Counted from the stretch's first letter, positions 9,244 to 18,156 are shown. The stretch: DNA of 64,000 bases from Hyphomicrobiales bacterium (GCA_017305665.1 JAFKKH010000020.1:79248-143247); one strand, 5' to 3'. Program-made: numbers and translations. The notes: generated by a model from the letters alone, not told the origin.

Positions 9244-9275
9244 GGCTAGCCCGCGGAGCTATCCGCGGGCTAGCC
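9244..9275 (-). terminator. Perfect 14-bp hairpin after gfa
   Basis: GGCTAGCCCGCGGA and its exact reverse complement are separated by the 4-nt loop GCTA, 75-106 bp past the gfa stop. On the leftward strand a short T-containing stretch follows. It probably ends or attenuates the xoxF-xoxG-dehydrogenase-gfa transcript. The T tract is weak, so mRNA 3'-end protection is an alternative. Confidence 0.6.
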
Positions 9276-9349
9276 GCCAGCCGTGTGATCCGAGCGGATC
9301 GCAGTGCCCCCGCCTCTATGCAACCAAGTTCGACCGGACAGGTCGATCC

Positions 9350-9916
9350 TCAGGCTGCTTTCTGGGATTTTGCCACATGGGTGGCGATCGCATCCATCAA
9401 TGGCGGCGACAGACAATCATAAGGCTCGAGCCCGAGCTCCTTCAGCCGTGACCTGATCCCGCTCATCGCACCGGGATCGACACCGGATTCGATGACCGAC
9501 GATACGAACGCCGCGAAGCCCGGAGCCGCCGAGCCGCTTTCAGTGAAAAGCTCGGGATGAACGAAATCGAGGCCGTAGAACGGATGCGTCTTGTTCTCGA
9601 TGCGGCCGAACATGTGGGTGCCGCAAACCTTGCAGGCGTGCCGTTGGATCGTCTTCGAAGCATCGACGATGTGAAGTTTGTCGCCGTTCTCAAGTATGGT
9701 CACGTTCTCGCGTGGAACCACCGCAACCACCGAGAAGGTCGCGCCGTTCGGCTTCCAACACTGGGTGCAGCCGCAAGCGTGATTATGCGCAACATCACCC
9801 TTGATGCCGATCTTGACCGGCTTGTCCTTGCATTTGCAGACAAGGGTTCCGCCGGCAAAGCTGCCCGAGCCCTTCTTGACACCATCATCAACCGACGGGT
9901 GGATATGGACGGTCAT
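9350..9916 (-). CDS. gfa: Gfa, S-(hydroxymethyl)glutathione synthase
   Basis: Gfa speeds the condensation of formaldehyde with glutathione, the entry step of glutathione-linked formaldehyde oxidation. The zinc ligands of the GFA fold are visible: CKC near residues 28-30, CGCTQC near 49-54, and CKVCGTH near 95-101. A late [10 protein letters not shown] segment is typical of full-length Gfa. The 188-residue length matches the family. It lies 49 bp downstream of the dehydrogenase, which uses its product. Some Gfa proteins have been argued to act as glutathione carriers rather than enzymes. Confidence 0.94.
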   Translation of the reverse strand: MTVHIHPSVDDGVKKGSGSFAGGTLVCKCKDKPVKIGIKGDVAHNHACGCTQCWKPNGATFSVVAVVPRENVTILENGDKLHIVDASKTIQRHACKVCGTHMFGRIENKTHPFYGLDFVHPELFTESGSAAPGFAAFVSSVIESGVDPGAMSGIRSRLKELGLEPYDCLSPPLMDAIATHVAKSQKAA

Positions 9917-9965
9917 GGTTATCCTCCTTGTGTCTGACGCTTTGATTTAGAACGTGCTGTTAAAT

Positions 9966-11075
9966 TCAGAATACGACGACCGAACGGATCGACTTACCCT
10001 CATGCATCAAGTCGAATCCCTTGTTGATGTCCTCGAGCTTGAGGACGTGAGTAATCATCGGATCGATCTGGATCTTGCCATTCACGTACCAGTCGACGAT
10101 TTTCGGCACGTCGGTACGACCGCGAGCGCCTCCGAACGCCGTACCTTTCCAAACCCGGCCGGTCACGAGTTGGAACGGCCGCGTGGCGATTTCCTTGCCG
10201 GCTTCGGCGACCCCGATCACAACCGATACGCCCCAGCCGCGATGGCAGGCTTCCAGCGCCTGCCGCATCACCGTGGTATTGCCGGTGCAATCGAAGGTGA
10301 AATCGGCGCCTCCGTCGGTCAGCCCGACCAGATGCTGCACGATGTCGCCATCGACCTTCTTGGGATTGACGAAGTGCGTCATGCCGAAGCGGCGCCCCCA
10401 TTCCTCCTTGGAATCGTTGAGGTCGACGCCGATGATCTTGTCGGCACCCACCATCCGCGCGCCCTGGATGACATTGAGACCGATGCCGCCGAGGCCGAAC
10501 ACCACCACATTGGCGCCCGGCGTGACCTTGGCCGTGTTGACCACCGCACCGACGCCTGTCGTCACGCCGCAGCCGATATAGCAACTCTTGTCGAACGGCG
10601 CGTCTTGACGAATTTTGGCGATCGCGATCTCCGGCAGCACCGTGAAATTCGAAAAGGTGGAGCAGCCCATATAGTGGAAGATGGTCTTGCCCTTGTGACT
10701 GAAACGCGAGGTGCCGTCGGGCATCACGCCTTTGCCCTGTGTGGCACGGATCGCTGTGCAGAGATTGGTCTTTTGGCTGAGGCAGCTTTTGCACTGCCGG
10801 CATTCCGGCGTGTAAAGCGGGATCACATGATCGCCCGGTTTCACCGAGGTGACGCCCGGTCCGACCTCGCGAACGATGCCGGCACCCTCATGGCCGAGAA
10901 TGGAAGGAAAGATTCCTTCACTGTCGAAGCCATCCAGCGTGTAGGCATCGGTGTGGCAAATTCCGGTAGCCTTGATCTCGACCAGGACTTCACCGGCCTT
11001 CGGGCCTTCCAGATCGAGCTCGACGATTTCGAGCGGCTTCTTGGCCTCAAAGGCGACTGCGGCGCGTGTCTTCAT
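9966..11075 (-). CDS. frmA: S-(hydroxymethyl)glutathione dehydrogenase (class III alcohol dehydrogenase)
   Basis: This cytosolic zinc enzyme oxidises S-hydroxymethylglutathione to S-formylglutathione with NAD+. Motifs include the catalytic zinc site [20 protein letters not shown], the structural zinc cluster [15 protein letters not shown] (about 93-107), and the Rossmann motif [15 protein letters not shown] (about 193-207). The 369-residue length is standard. It sits between xoxG and gfa, so formaldehyde made by XoxF flows directly into it. FghA, about 7 kb away, completes the route. Confidence 0.96.
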   Translation of the reverse strand: MKTRAAVAFEAKKPLEIVELDLEGPKAGEVLVEIKATGICHTDAYTLDGFDSEGIFPSILGHEGAGIVREVGPGVTSVKPGDHVIPLYTPECRQCKSCLSQKTNLCTAIRATQGKGVMPDGTSRFSHKGKTIFHYMGCSTFSNFTVLPEIAIAKIRQDAPFDKSCYIGCGVTTGVGAVVNTAKVTPGANVVVFGLGGIGLNVIQGARMVGADKIIGVDLNDSKEEWGRRFGMTHFVNPKKVDGDIVQHLVGLTDGGADFTFDCTGNTTVMRQALEACHRGWGVSVVIGVAEAGKEIATRPFQLVTGRVWKGTAFGGARGRTDVPKIVDWYVNGKIQIDPMITHVLKLEDINKGFDLMHEGKSIRSVVVF

Positions 11076-11110
11076 TCCCTGCTCCCGTTGCGCTCTTCAG
11101 CAGCGTGCGC

Positions 11111-11635
11111 TCATTTGATTCCCGTACAGCTTTCCTCGGCCTTCTTCGCGGCTTCGGATTTGTCTTCATGAGACGGAGGACGGCCGCCCGGAATCGCACC
11201 ATTGGCGCGTGCGCGCAGATACACATATATATCGTCGATGTAGCACATCACGTTGACGTTGGTCGCAAACGACGGCATCACCTTGTCGTTGGCGGCATTG
11301 ACGTTCTTGCGGCCGTTGGTGACGACGTTGATGAAGTCGCTGTAGCTCAGCGTCTTCAGCGAATTGGCCAGCGCCGGCGCGTAACTCGATCCTTCTCCGT
11401 TGGGCCCGTGACAGACATGGCAATCGGAGTGATAGCGGCGGAATCCGGAGAACGTGTACCAGTCGACCGTCCCGTCCGGGCTGATCTTGTAGGTCGGGTT
11501 GCCGTCCTTATCCATATACTTGCCGTTGTCGGATGAAGCTACGGCTGGATCGCCGGATCCGTCCGCGTGGGCTACGCCGCTCACCAGCACACCCGCCACA
11601 ACAGCGAGCACAAACTTCCAGGTTTTGATTTTCAC
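11111..11635 (-). CDS. xoxG: XoxG-type cytochrome c, electron acceptor of XoxF
   Basis: A 174-residue exported monohaem cytochrome. A signal peptide at residues 1-24 (TWKFVLAVVAGVLVSG, cleavage near AHA-D) precedes the haem motif CHVCH at 72-76. The C-terminal half has the NVNVMCYIDDIYVYLRARA region typical of methanol-dehydrogenase-associated c-type cytochromes. It takes electrons from the PQQ of XoxF in the periplasm. The GTG at 11635 has a GAGGAAA ribosome binding site; a longer frame to 11707 would spoil the signal peptide and is rejected. It lies 84 bp downstream of xoxF beyond a strong hairpin. Confidence 0.92.
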   Translation of the reverse strand: MKIKTWKFVLAVVAGVLVSGVAHADGSGDPAVASSDNGKYMDKDGNPTYKISPDGTVDWYTFSGFRRYHSDCHVCHGPNGEGSSYAPALANSLKTLSYSDFINVVTNGRKNVNAANDKVMPSFATNVNVMCYIDDIYVYLRARANGAIPGGRPPSHEDKSEAAKKAEESCTGIK

Positions 11636-11665
11636 GTAAGATTTCCTCGCAGAGGATGGAGACAA

Positions 11666-11699
11666 AATCGGCGCGCAGCAGAACGGCGGCGCGCCGATT
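11666..11699 (-). terminator. 11-bp hairpin between xoxF and xoxG, attenuator-like
   Basis: AATCGGCGCGC and its exact reverse complement enclose a 12-nt loop. On the transcribed strand the stem runs directly into a TTTT-containing tract. It lies just after the xoxF stop and ends 30 nt before the xoxG start. It could terminate most transcripts or protect the 3' end of xoxF mRNA, so that XoxF is made in excess over XoxG. Confidence 0.6.
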
Positions 11700-11719
11700 G
11701 ATGTCACTTCACAGTGCTC

Positions 11720-13594
11720 TTACTCCGACGGCAGAGCGAACACGGTCAGCGTCCCGCCGAGCGAGGTGTAGGACGCGAGACCCGCATAACCACCGACGGC
11801 GCCAAGACCCGCGGTATCGACGGTCTTGTCCTTGGTCGGCAGCTTGCCCTGGTCAACCGCATTGTGCCACGCCGCGGCATTTTGAGGCTGCAGCAGGCCA
11901 GCCGCAAGGCCGATACCCGCCCAACCGCCGACGCCGGAGAGTACGGCAATGTATTGCTTGCCGCCGTGCTCATAGGTCATGACGTTGCCGATGATGCCGG
12001 ATGGGGTCTTGAACTTGTAAAGCTCCTTGCCCGTCTTGGCATCGACCGCCTTCAGATAACCTTCGAGCGTACCGTAGAACACGACGCCGCCGGCCGTTGC
12101 GAGAGCACCACCCCACGCGGAGAACTGCTCCTTGTTCGACCAGACGATCTTCCCGGTCTTGCCGTCCCAGGCGATGAAGTTGCCCATGTTGGAATCACCC
12201 TTGGGCGGATACATCGCGACGGCGGCACCGACATAAGCCTGACCTGCGGTGTAGGCCACCTTGTAAGGCTCATAGTCCATGCAGACGTGGTTGGTCGGGA
12301 CGTAGAACAACTGCGTCTCCGGGCTGTAGGCTGCGGGCTGCTCGTCCTTGGTACCCAGTGCCGCCGGGCAAATGCCCTTCGAGTTGTGGTCCTCGCCGCC
12401 ATGCTGCGTGGAATAGGCGTCGACCACCAGCGGACGACCGTAGGTCTTGGACGACTTGTCCATGTCGATCTTGGTAGCCCAGTTCACGACCGGATCGAAT
12501 TTTTCCGCAACCAGCAACTCGCCGGTGGCGCGATCAAGCGTGTAGCCAAAGCCGTTACGGTCGAAGTGCGTCAGCACTTTCCGCATTTTGCCGCCGATCT
12601 TCTGATCGGTGAGGATCATCTCGTTGACGCCGTCATAATCCCACTCGTCGTGTGGCGTCATCTGATAGATCCACTTGACCTTGCCGGTATCGAGGTCGCG
12701 CGCCCAGATCGACATCGACCACTTGTTGTCGCCAGGCCGCTGTACCGGGTTCCATGTCGAGGGGTTGCCTGAACCGTAGTAAACGAGGTTCAGCTCGGGA
12801 TCGTAGGAATACCAGCCCCATGTGGCACCGCCACCGATCTTCCATTGATCACCCTGCCAGGTCTTGATCGATGAATCCGGTCCGACTGGCTTGCCGAGCG
12901 ACGTCGTCTTCTCGGGATCGATCAGCGTGTCGGAGTCCGGCCCTTCCGAATAGCCGCGCCAGGCGAGCTTGCCGTCCTTGATGTTGTAAGCGCTGACCCA
13001 GCCACGAACGCCGAATTCGCCGCCGGAAACGCCAACTAGCACCTTGTCCTTGAATACGAACGGCGCATCCGTTCCGGACTGACCCTTGCCGGCCTCGCCG
13101 TCCATCACCGACCACACCTTGGCGCCAGTCTTGGCGTCGAGCGCAACCAGTGTCGTATCCGCCTGATGCAGGAAAATCTTGCCATCGGCATAAGCGACGC
13201 CACGATTGACCGTATCGCAGCACATGATCGGAATGACATTCGGATCCTGCCGGGGCTCATACTTCCAGATGATCTTGCCTTCGTGATTGAGATCGAGCGC
13301 ATAGACCGTGTTCGGGAACGGGGTATGCACGTACATCACGTCGCCAACGACCAGCGGGCCGCCTTCATGGCCGCGCAGTACACCGGTCGAGAAGGTCCAG
13401 GCGACCTGTAGCTTCTTGACGTTCGACGCGTTGATCTGCTTGAGCTTCGAGAACCGCGTGTTCGCGTCGTCACCTTGCTGCATGACCCATTGCTTGGGAT
13501 CCTTGGCAAGTTTGTCCAATGCCTCATCGGCGCGAAGCGCCGATGTCTGCATGACCATGAGGCTAAGACCGGTAGCGAGTAACACTTTGCGCAT
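11720..13594 (-). CDS. xoxF: XoxF, lanthanide-dependent PQQ methanol dehydrogenase
   Basis: This periplasmic quinoprotein oxidises methanol, and often formaldehyde, using PQQ and a light lanthanide. A signal peptide covers residues 1-22. The vicinal CysCys of the PQQ pocket is at 125-126. Metal ligands by family alignment are Glu193 (GGEFG), Asn277 (GSGNPSTW) and Asp319. Asp321 completes the DYD motif (HDEWDYDG) that marks lanthanide-dependent XoxF; calcium-type MxaF has Ala there. Length is 624 residues. A strong GGGAGG ribosome binding site precedes the ATG. It heads the leftward xoxF-xoxG-frmA-gfa unit and is divergent from an AraC regulator. Confidence 0.97.
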   Translation of the reverse strand: MRKVLLATGLSLMVMQTSALRADEALDKLAKDPKQWVMQQGDDANTRFSKLKQINASNVKKLQVAWTFSTGVLRGHEGGPLVVGDVMYVHTPFPNTVYALDLNHEGKIIWKYEPRQDPNVIPIMCCDTVNRGVAYADGKIFLHQADTTLVALDAKTGAKVWSVMDGEAGKGQSGTDAPFVFKDKVLVGVSGGEFGVRGWVSAYNIKDGKLAWRGYSEGPDSDTLIDPEKTTSLGKPVGPDSSIKTWQGDQWKIGGGATWGWYSYDPELNLVYYGSGNPSTWNPVQRPGDNKWSMSIWARDLDTGKVKWIYQMTPHDEWDYDGVNEMILTDQKIGGKMRKVLTHFDRNGFGYTLDRATGELLVAEKFDPVVNWATKIDMDKSSKTYGRPLVVDAYSTQHGGEDHNSKGICPAALGTKDEQPAAYSPETQLFYVPTNHVCMDYEPYKVAYTAGQAYVGAAVAMYPPKGDSNMGNFIAWDGKTGKIVWSNKEQFSAWGGALATAGGVVFYGTLEGYLKAVDAKTGKELYKFKTPSGIIGNVMTYEHGGKQYIAVLSGVGGWAGIGLAAGLLQPQNAAAWHNAVDQGKLPTKDKTVDTAGLGAVGGYAGLASYTSLGGTLTVFALPSE

Positions 13595-13977
13595 AGTGAA
13601 TCCTCCCAGTTGTTAGCGAAGTGTTTCCGTAAAAGACGGGCCACTTTTCAGTTTTCTTCACGAGTATCTTACCCGGTCCGGAATAGGAAACTTGCCCGAG
13701 AGAGAAGCGCGTTTGCGCGAAAGCGAAACACATCGATCTTTTTAACGGGACTCGAAACCTTCGCTGGCCGCAGGGCGTTTATGTTGCGCAGCATCATCGG
13801 CCGCGCTTCCTCTTGACGGCGCGAAAACTAAGTCCGAGGATTATCAGAGGGATGACAGCAGGGCGTGCTGTTCCAAAGCCCCAAGACCGCCTTAAATCGG
13901 GGCCAGAATTATTTCGATCGTGACAGTGCCTTTATCGGTAAGCGGTCACGTTTCGATTTCAGATCGGTGGCTGGATA
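13595..13977. promoter_or_regulatory. Divergent promoter region between xoxF and AraC regulator
   Basis: This 383-bp gap must hold the promoters of both xoxF and the AraC gene. It contains a spaced inverted repeat, CGTGAC at 13919-13924 and GTCACG at 13945-13950 (20-nt spacer), shortly before the AraC start. It also contains a CGCG-TTTG-CGCG element near 13710. No convincing gene lies inside. Which element is an operator cannot be decided from sequence. Confidence 0.45.
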
Positions 13978-14952
13978 ATGTCCGACACGGTTCACTCGCT
14001 TAACACTAGCGGTTTCACACCGAAGAAGCAGATCCAGGTTTGGTCAGATGCACTGACTGATCTTTGCGGCCGTTTCGACATCGATCCGCTGGAGGCTTCG
14101 TCATTCGAAGGCCGGATCAACTATACGACGGTCTCGAAGCTCAAGCTCTGTCAGATCGAGGCGAGTCAGCATCGGTTAGCACACGCAGCATCCCGCACCG
14201 AACCGGGCGGCCACCCCTTCGTCAAAATATTATTTCAAACTTATGGCATCTCGCACTTCGAGCAGAGCGACCGCCACATCGAGCTGATGCCTGGCGACTG
14301 TCTGGCCTACGATGTGTCCTGCCCGCATACGATCGTCAGCCCGACGCTGACTCGGCACGAGGTCGTTATCGTGCCGAAGACGCTGTTGCAGGAACGCGGC
14401 TTCCGCTCAGCGAAGATGACGGCATGCAAACTCTCGGCGCGGACGGGCACCGGCCGGATCGCGTACAATTTTGTCCACGCCGCGTTCGACGAAGCAGCCA
14501 AGTTGTCCCCGAACAACGCGATCGGGGTTGCTGATTCGCTTATCGACCTCCTGCTGTTGCCGCTCCGCGAGGCCGACGTGATGTTCGATCGGGGTGGGCC
14601 CGAGGCAATGCATGTCCGGGCTCAGTTCTTCATCCGCGAGCATCTGCGCGATCCTGATCTTTCCATCGATCGGATCTCGGCGGCCCTGGGCTGCACCAAG
14701 CGCTATCTGCACATGCTCTTCAGCGACCGGGGCACCACTATCAGCGACTATATCCGGCATGCAAGGTTGCAAAACTGTCGCCAGGAGCTCGAGACCCAGG
14801 CTGGAAAATCCATCACGGATGTCGCATTTTCGTGGGGCTTCTCAAGCTCGTCCCACTTCAGCCGTGTATTCCGGGAATATTTCGGAGTCGTTCCGTCTGC
14901 GATCCACAAAGCACAGTACGGCAGCGCCTCGTCTGACGGTTCTTACGAATAA
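13978..14952 (+). CDS. AraC-family transcriptional regulator divergent from xoxF
   Basis: A 324-residue cytosolic regulator. The N-terminal 200 residues resemble the cupin-like AraC ligand domain (HFEQSDRHIELMPGDCLAYD). The C-terminal part (about 215-315) has the two AraC helix-turn-helix motifs, with LSIDRISAALGCTKRYLHMLF and the signature ITDVAFSWGFSSSSHFSRVFREYFG. It is transcribed away from xoxF across a shared promoter region, so it is a good candidate controller of methanol oxidation. Its ligand (alcohol, aldehyde, metal state) is unknown. Confidence 0.9.
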   Translation: MSDTVHSLNTSGFTPKKQIQVWSDALTDLCGRFDIDPLEASSFEGRINYTTVSKLKLCQIEASQHRLAHAASRTEPGGHPFVKILFQTYGISHFEQSDRHIELMPGDCLAYDVSCPHTIVSPTLTRHEVVIVPKTLLQERGFRSAKMTACKLSARTGTGRIAYNFVHAAFDEAAKLSPNNAIGVADSLIDLLLLPLREADVMFDRGGPEAMHVRAQFFIREHLRDPDLSIDRISAALGCTKRYLHMLFSDRGTTISDYIRHARLQNCRQELETQAGKSITDVAFSWGFSSSSHFSRVFREYFGVVPSAIHKAQYGSASSDGSYE

Positions 14953-15028
14953 CCTCTGCCTAAGCACGGCAGATACTTCGTATGCATCGTCGCTGGATAT
15001 CTTGGAATCGTTGACAGGACGCCTGCCA

Positions 15029-15059
15029 CGGCTCGACACAAAGCTTGCTGATCGAGCCG
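15029..15059. terminator. Hairpin between the AraC gene and pqqA
   Basis: CGGCTCGA and TCGAGCCG (8-bp stem, 15-nt loop) lie 22 bp beyond the pqqA stop and 76 bp beyond the AraC stop. These genes converge here, so it may act as a shared terminator. There is no clear T tract, so confidence is low. Confidence 0.35.
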
Positions 15060-15080
15060 GGCAGATCGCTTCGATGTCGC

Positions 15081-15161
15081 CTATTTGCGCGCCGCGCAAG
15101 CGTACATGTTGATTTCCATACCCACTTGCACTTCGACAATCTTAGGAGTCTTCCAGGTCAT
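15081..15161 (-). CDS. pqqA: PqqA, peptide precursor of the PQQ cofactor
   Basis: A 26-codon gene encoding a peptide that begins MTWKTPKIVEV and contains Glu16 and Tyr20 in the EINMY motif. PqqE cross-links these two residues, which are then excised to build PQQ, the cofactor of XoxF. The start MxWxxP and the E-x3-Y spacing match PqqA. A GGGAGGATGG ribosome binding site precedes the ATG. No pqqBCDE genes are in the window, so this copy stands apart from the rest of the pathway. A longer upstream frame to 15446 is spurious. Confidence 0.93.
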   Translation of the reverse strand: MTWKTPKIVEVQVGMEINMYACAARK

Positions 15162-15177
15162 TCCATCCTCCCAGGTG

Positions 15178-15208
15178 GTTCGGCGCAATCTCCACGCCAA
15201 CGCCGAAC
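15178..15208 (-). promoter_or_regulatory. Leader hairpin upstream of pqqA
   Basis: GTTCGGCG and CGCCGAAC form an 8-bp stem with a 15-nt loop ending 16 nt before the pqqA ATG, directly in front of its ribosome binding site. Such a 5' leader structure could tune pqqA translation or mRNA stability. It is seen in sequence; the role is inferred. Confidence 0.4.
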
Positions 15209-15336
15209 TTAGGAGTCCGCCCAACATCACGCAAGTACGACAGATTGAAAGTCGAACACCCGTAGTTCTCTCCTGAATAAAACAACTTCTCTCTCGGACA
15301 ATGCGCTCACGCAGCGACGTGATCTGAACGAGAAAA

Positions 15337-16539
15337 TTATTTAAGCGAGCATTTGGTCTCGGGGCGATCAAGACCGAGCGTATCGAGCGTCGATACCTGA
15401 TGGAGGAAGCCTTCCTGAGGCGAAACGGATACCGTGTTTCTGCCATCGAACAACAGGATCGGCTGCCGCAACTGCAAATTCCAGTCGCGAAGCGTCAACT
15501 TCTGACCCTTGAAAGCTGCGACAGAGAACGCCGGGCTTTTCAGGTACGCGAGCATTTTCGCCGAATCGTTGGAGCCGGTTCGGGCCGCGGCTTCACCGAT
15601 CATGCGAACCGCCGTCCACACCTGCATGTCGTGCGCTGTCATCGGGCGCTGGAACGCCTTCGTAAAGCGGTTCTGCAGTTGCACGGCACCCCATTGATCA
15701 AACGCCGCGTCCCACGTGGTAGGCACTAATCCGGCAGAGCCGGCGACCGGGCGAGCGTCCCAGGTACGGTACGGCAGATAGCCAGCAAACACCTCGCTTT
15801 CGTCCGCCGCGACCAGAACATCATGGTCAGGAAGACTTTGCGTCACCACCGGCATCTGCTTCTGGATCTCGGCAATACCGCTGTCGGTCCGCCGCGCGCC
15901 GCCGTTGTCCTTGAATACTCGTTCCTCGACGATCTTGGCGCCAAACCGCTTCGCTGCATGGCGCAACGCACCGGCGAACAGCTTGTCGTTGTCGTGCGAC
16001 CCAACAATCAGCGCCCATTTGCGCCACTTCTTCCAGACCAGGTATTGCGCCAGCCCGTCGGCCAGCATGGAACGCGTGGGCGCGACATGAATGACATTGG
16101 CGCGGCAATTCTCTTCGCGCAGGCGCTCGTCCAGAGCCAAAGCGTTGAAAAAGGTTTCGCCACGCGCCTTGCCGGCATCAGCTGTCTTCAGAAGGCGGTC
16201 AGCATCGAGGCTCGTAACGATGAAGGACACGCCCTGATCGGCCAGCGCACTCATGGCCGTGACCGGATCATCGTTGTCGCCGACGAGTTTCTCGATCAGC
16301 GTGTAATGCTGCTTGAGAAAGCGGCCGGTCGTATTGTCGTCTTTGATCGCCAGTTGAGCACCGGCAAGCCCATCGTTGGCGGCCGGCACGTCGATCAGCG
16401 ATATCCGGATTCGCGACGGCGCCTGGTGCAGATAGCCGATCTTGATTTCCAGCGGCTGGTCGGCCCGGCCGGTTCCATTCAAAGCGATGAGCACGAGAAC
16501 GCCAATCAGGAACCGGAGCAAATCGAATCTCCATGCCAT
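15337..16539 (-). CDS. Quinoprotein-associated ABC substrate-binding protein (PedA1/LutA-like)
   Basis: A 400-residue exported periplasmic binding protein of the branched-chain amino acid receptor fold. The signal peptide is LLRFLIGVLVLIALNGTGRA, the mature start EIKIGYLHQAPSR, and the middle contains WALIVGSHDNDKLFAGALR. This subfamily accompanies PQQ alcohol dehydrogenases (TIGR03863 type). Relatives are LutA of the Methylobacterium lanthanide uptake cluster and part of Pseudomonas PedA1A2BC, needed at low lanthanide. The ATG at 16539 has a GGAG site; 16581 is a possible longer start. It faces away from the beta-propeller gene. Its likely partners are the ATPase and permease at 27.8-29.4 kb. 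Confidence 0.85.
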   Translation of the reverse strand: MAWRFDLLRFLIGVLVLIALNGTGRADQPLEIKIGYLHQAPSRIRISLIDVPAANDGLAGAQLAIKDDNTTGRFLKQHYTLIEKLVGDNDDPVTAMSALADQGVSFIVTSLDADRLLKTADAGKARGETFFNALALDERLREENCRANVIHVAPTRSMLADGLAQYLVWKKWRKWALIVGSHDNDKLFAGALRHAAKRFGAKIVEERVFKDNGGARRTDSGIAEIQKQMPVVTQSLPDHDVLVAADESEVFAGYLPYRTWDARPVAGSAGLVPTTWDAAFDQWGAVQLQNRFTKAFQRPMTAHDMQVWTAVRMIGEAAARTGSNDSAKMLAYLKSPAFSVAAFKGQKLTLRDWNLQLRQPILLFDGRNTVSVSPQEGFLHQVSTLDTLGLDRPETKCSLK

Positions 16540-16724
16540 GTTCGACCGCTCCATGCGCTCGTTTCGATTGCGCCGCAACATCGCCGACCGAAGCTCGCGC
16601 CTGTTTGAGCTTTCACGCTACTCCATCTATCGTCCGAAGCAAGCAACGCCGCCGGCTGATAAAAGTTGAAACGGCCGCGATTTGTTCGCCGGGCGTTTCG
16701 GGCTGCATGTTGGAGAACACACCC

Positions 16725-17708
16725 ATGTTCGCTTTGCGCTGGATCACAGTAACAGGCCTGTCTTTGTTCGCGTTTCTTGTCTCATTCGATCCCGCCTTTG
16801 CGTTCCTTGCCTATGTTTCGAATGAAAAGGGCAACTCGATCTCGGTGATCGACACCGACAAAATGGAGACCGTCGACACCATCAAGACGGGACAGCGGCC
16901 GCGCGGCATCGAAGTTACTCATGACGGCAAATTGATTTTTGTCGCCGTCGGTGACGACGACAAGATACAGACCTTCGATACCAAGACCCGCGAGGACGCC
17001 GGCGATTTACCGTCAGGCGCGGACCCCGAACAGTTCATCCTCGATCCATCCGGGAAATTCCTCTACGTCGCGAATGAGAACGATTCGATGGTGACGATCA
17101 TCGACACGGCGAAACGTACGGCCATTGGACAAGTGTCGGTCGGTACGGAACCCGAAGGCATGGCAGTCAGCCCGGATTCCAAGATGCTGATATGCACCTC
17201 CGAGACGACGAGCATGGTTCACTTCATCGATCCGGCGACCCGCGAAGTTGTCGACAATCTGCTCGTCGGCTCCCGGCCGCGTTTTGCTGAATTCAAGTCC
17301 GATGGATCGGAATTGTGGGTCACATCGGAAATCGGCGGGAGCCTCGCGATCATCGACCCGACAACACGAAAGATCAAAAAAACCGTGACATTCGAAGTTC
17401 CGGGCCTGAGATCCGAATCGATCCAGCCGGTCGGCATCAATATCACCAAAGACGGCAAGCTGGGCTTCATCGATCTGGGGCCAGCCAATCGCGTGGCGGT
17501 GGTCGACGGCGTCACGCACGCCGTCCTGAAATATTTGCTGGTGGGTCAACGCGTCTGGCACGGCGCATTCACACCCGACGAAAAGTACCTGCTCGTTGCC
17601 AATGGCGTTTCAAACGACGTTTCGGTGATCGACGTCGCAGCTCAGAAAGTGATCAAATCCATTCAGGTCGGCGAACTGCCGTGGGGCGTTGCCTTCGGGC
17701 CGAAATAG
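16725..17708 (+). CDS. PQQ-associated YVTN beta-propeller protein
   Basis: A 327-residue exported protein. A signal peptide (about 1-26, LSLFAFLVSFDPAFA) is followed by repeated 40-residue blades, each with the YVxNExxxSIsVIDT pattern (AYVSNEKGNSISVIDT, YVANENDSMVTIIDT, LLVANGVSNDVSVIDV). The family regularly sits beside PQQ alcohol dehydrogenases (TIGR03866 type), and a similar protein occurs in lanthanide utilisation clusters. The role is unknown: scaffold, metal handling or PQQ handling are all possible. The ATG at 16725 has a GGAG site; 16707 is an alternative. Confidence 0.85.
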   Translation: MFALRWITVTGLSLFAFLVSFDPAFAFLAYVSNEKGNSISVIDTDKMETVDTIKTGQRPRGIEVTHDGKLIFVAVGDDDKIQTFDTKTREDAGDLPSGADPEQFILDPSGKFLYVANENDSMVTIIDTAKRTAIGQVSVGTEPEGMAVSPDSKMLICTSETTSMVHFIDPATREVVDNLLVGSRPRFAEFKSDGSELWVTSEIGGSLAIIDPTTRKIKKTVTFEVPGLRSESIQPVGINITKDGKLGFIDLGPANRVAVVDGVTHAVLKYLLVGQRVWHGAFTPDEKYLLVANGVSNDVSVIDVAAQKVIKSIQVGELPWGVAFGPK

Positions 17709-17753
17709 GTACGCGCAACGCCTCCGCTGCACCGCGCATGGGCGATGCCCGGA

Positions 17754-17960
17754 TCAAATCCTCCGTTTTTCATGGCCGGGATATTCGCAGCTCCATTTCT
17801 TGGCGGTCCACTGCGGATGATCGCCGATCCACTGGGCGATGTAGGGTTGTGCGGCCATCATGCATTGATTGATGGAGCCATCCCACGCGAATTGAAGATA
17901 TTTTTCTTCACAATGGGCCGGATTCGCGATGGCGCAGACAGTCAGGATGATCTCGATCAT
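17754..17960 (-). CDS. 68-residue cysteine-containing small protein of unknown function
   Basis: A small protein with a hydrophobic N-terminus (MIEIILTVCAIANPAHC), four cysteines (about 9, 17, 33 and 58) and five tryptophans or so in the rest. It could be exported or membrane-attached, with disulfides. A GAGGACACTGG ribosome binding site precedes the ATG. It lies between the beta-propeller gene and fghA on the opposite strand, inside the methanol/lanthanide region. I do not recognise the family. Confidence 0.65.
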   Translation of the reverse strand: MIEIILTVCAIANPAHCEEKYLQFAWDGSINQCMMAAQPYIAQWIGDHPQWTAKKWSCEYPGHEKRRI

Positions 17961-18156
17961 TCCAGTGTCCTCTATCCAACAATGAACCCGAGGATATTAC
18001 GCCGAGTTTGCCATCCCGTCTCGAATTTCGTTTGAACCGTGCCGAGCAGCCGTGGTTCCATGGCCGTCAGCCGCGCAACCGGACCACGCCCACGATTATC
18101 AGCCGCCGGCATCCGTGATAATCATCGCGCCGTTGGAACGCCGGAGACAGAAAGTT

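Noticed and set aside
9954-11171. Long plus-strand frame of about 405 codons opposite the formaldehyde dehydrogenase gene
   Set aside because: It is the antisense shadow of a clear class III dehydrogenase; its composition is rich in Arg, His, Asp and Gly without any domain, as expected from GC-rich third positions.
11714-12772. Plus-strand frame of about 352 codons opposite xoxF
   Set aside because: Antisense shadow of XoxF, which has intact motifs along its full length.
11720-13594. Calcium-dependent MxaF methanol dehydrogenase
   Set aside because: The DYD motif at residues 319-321 and the absence of mxaI beside it point to the lanthanide-type XoxF.
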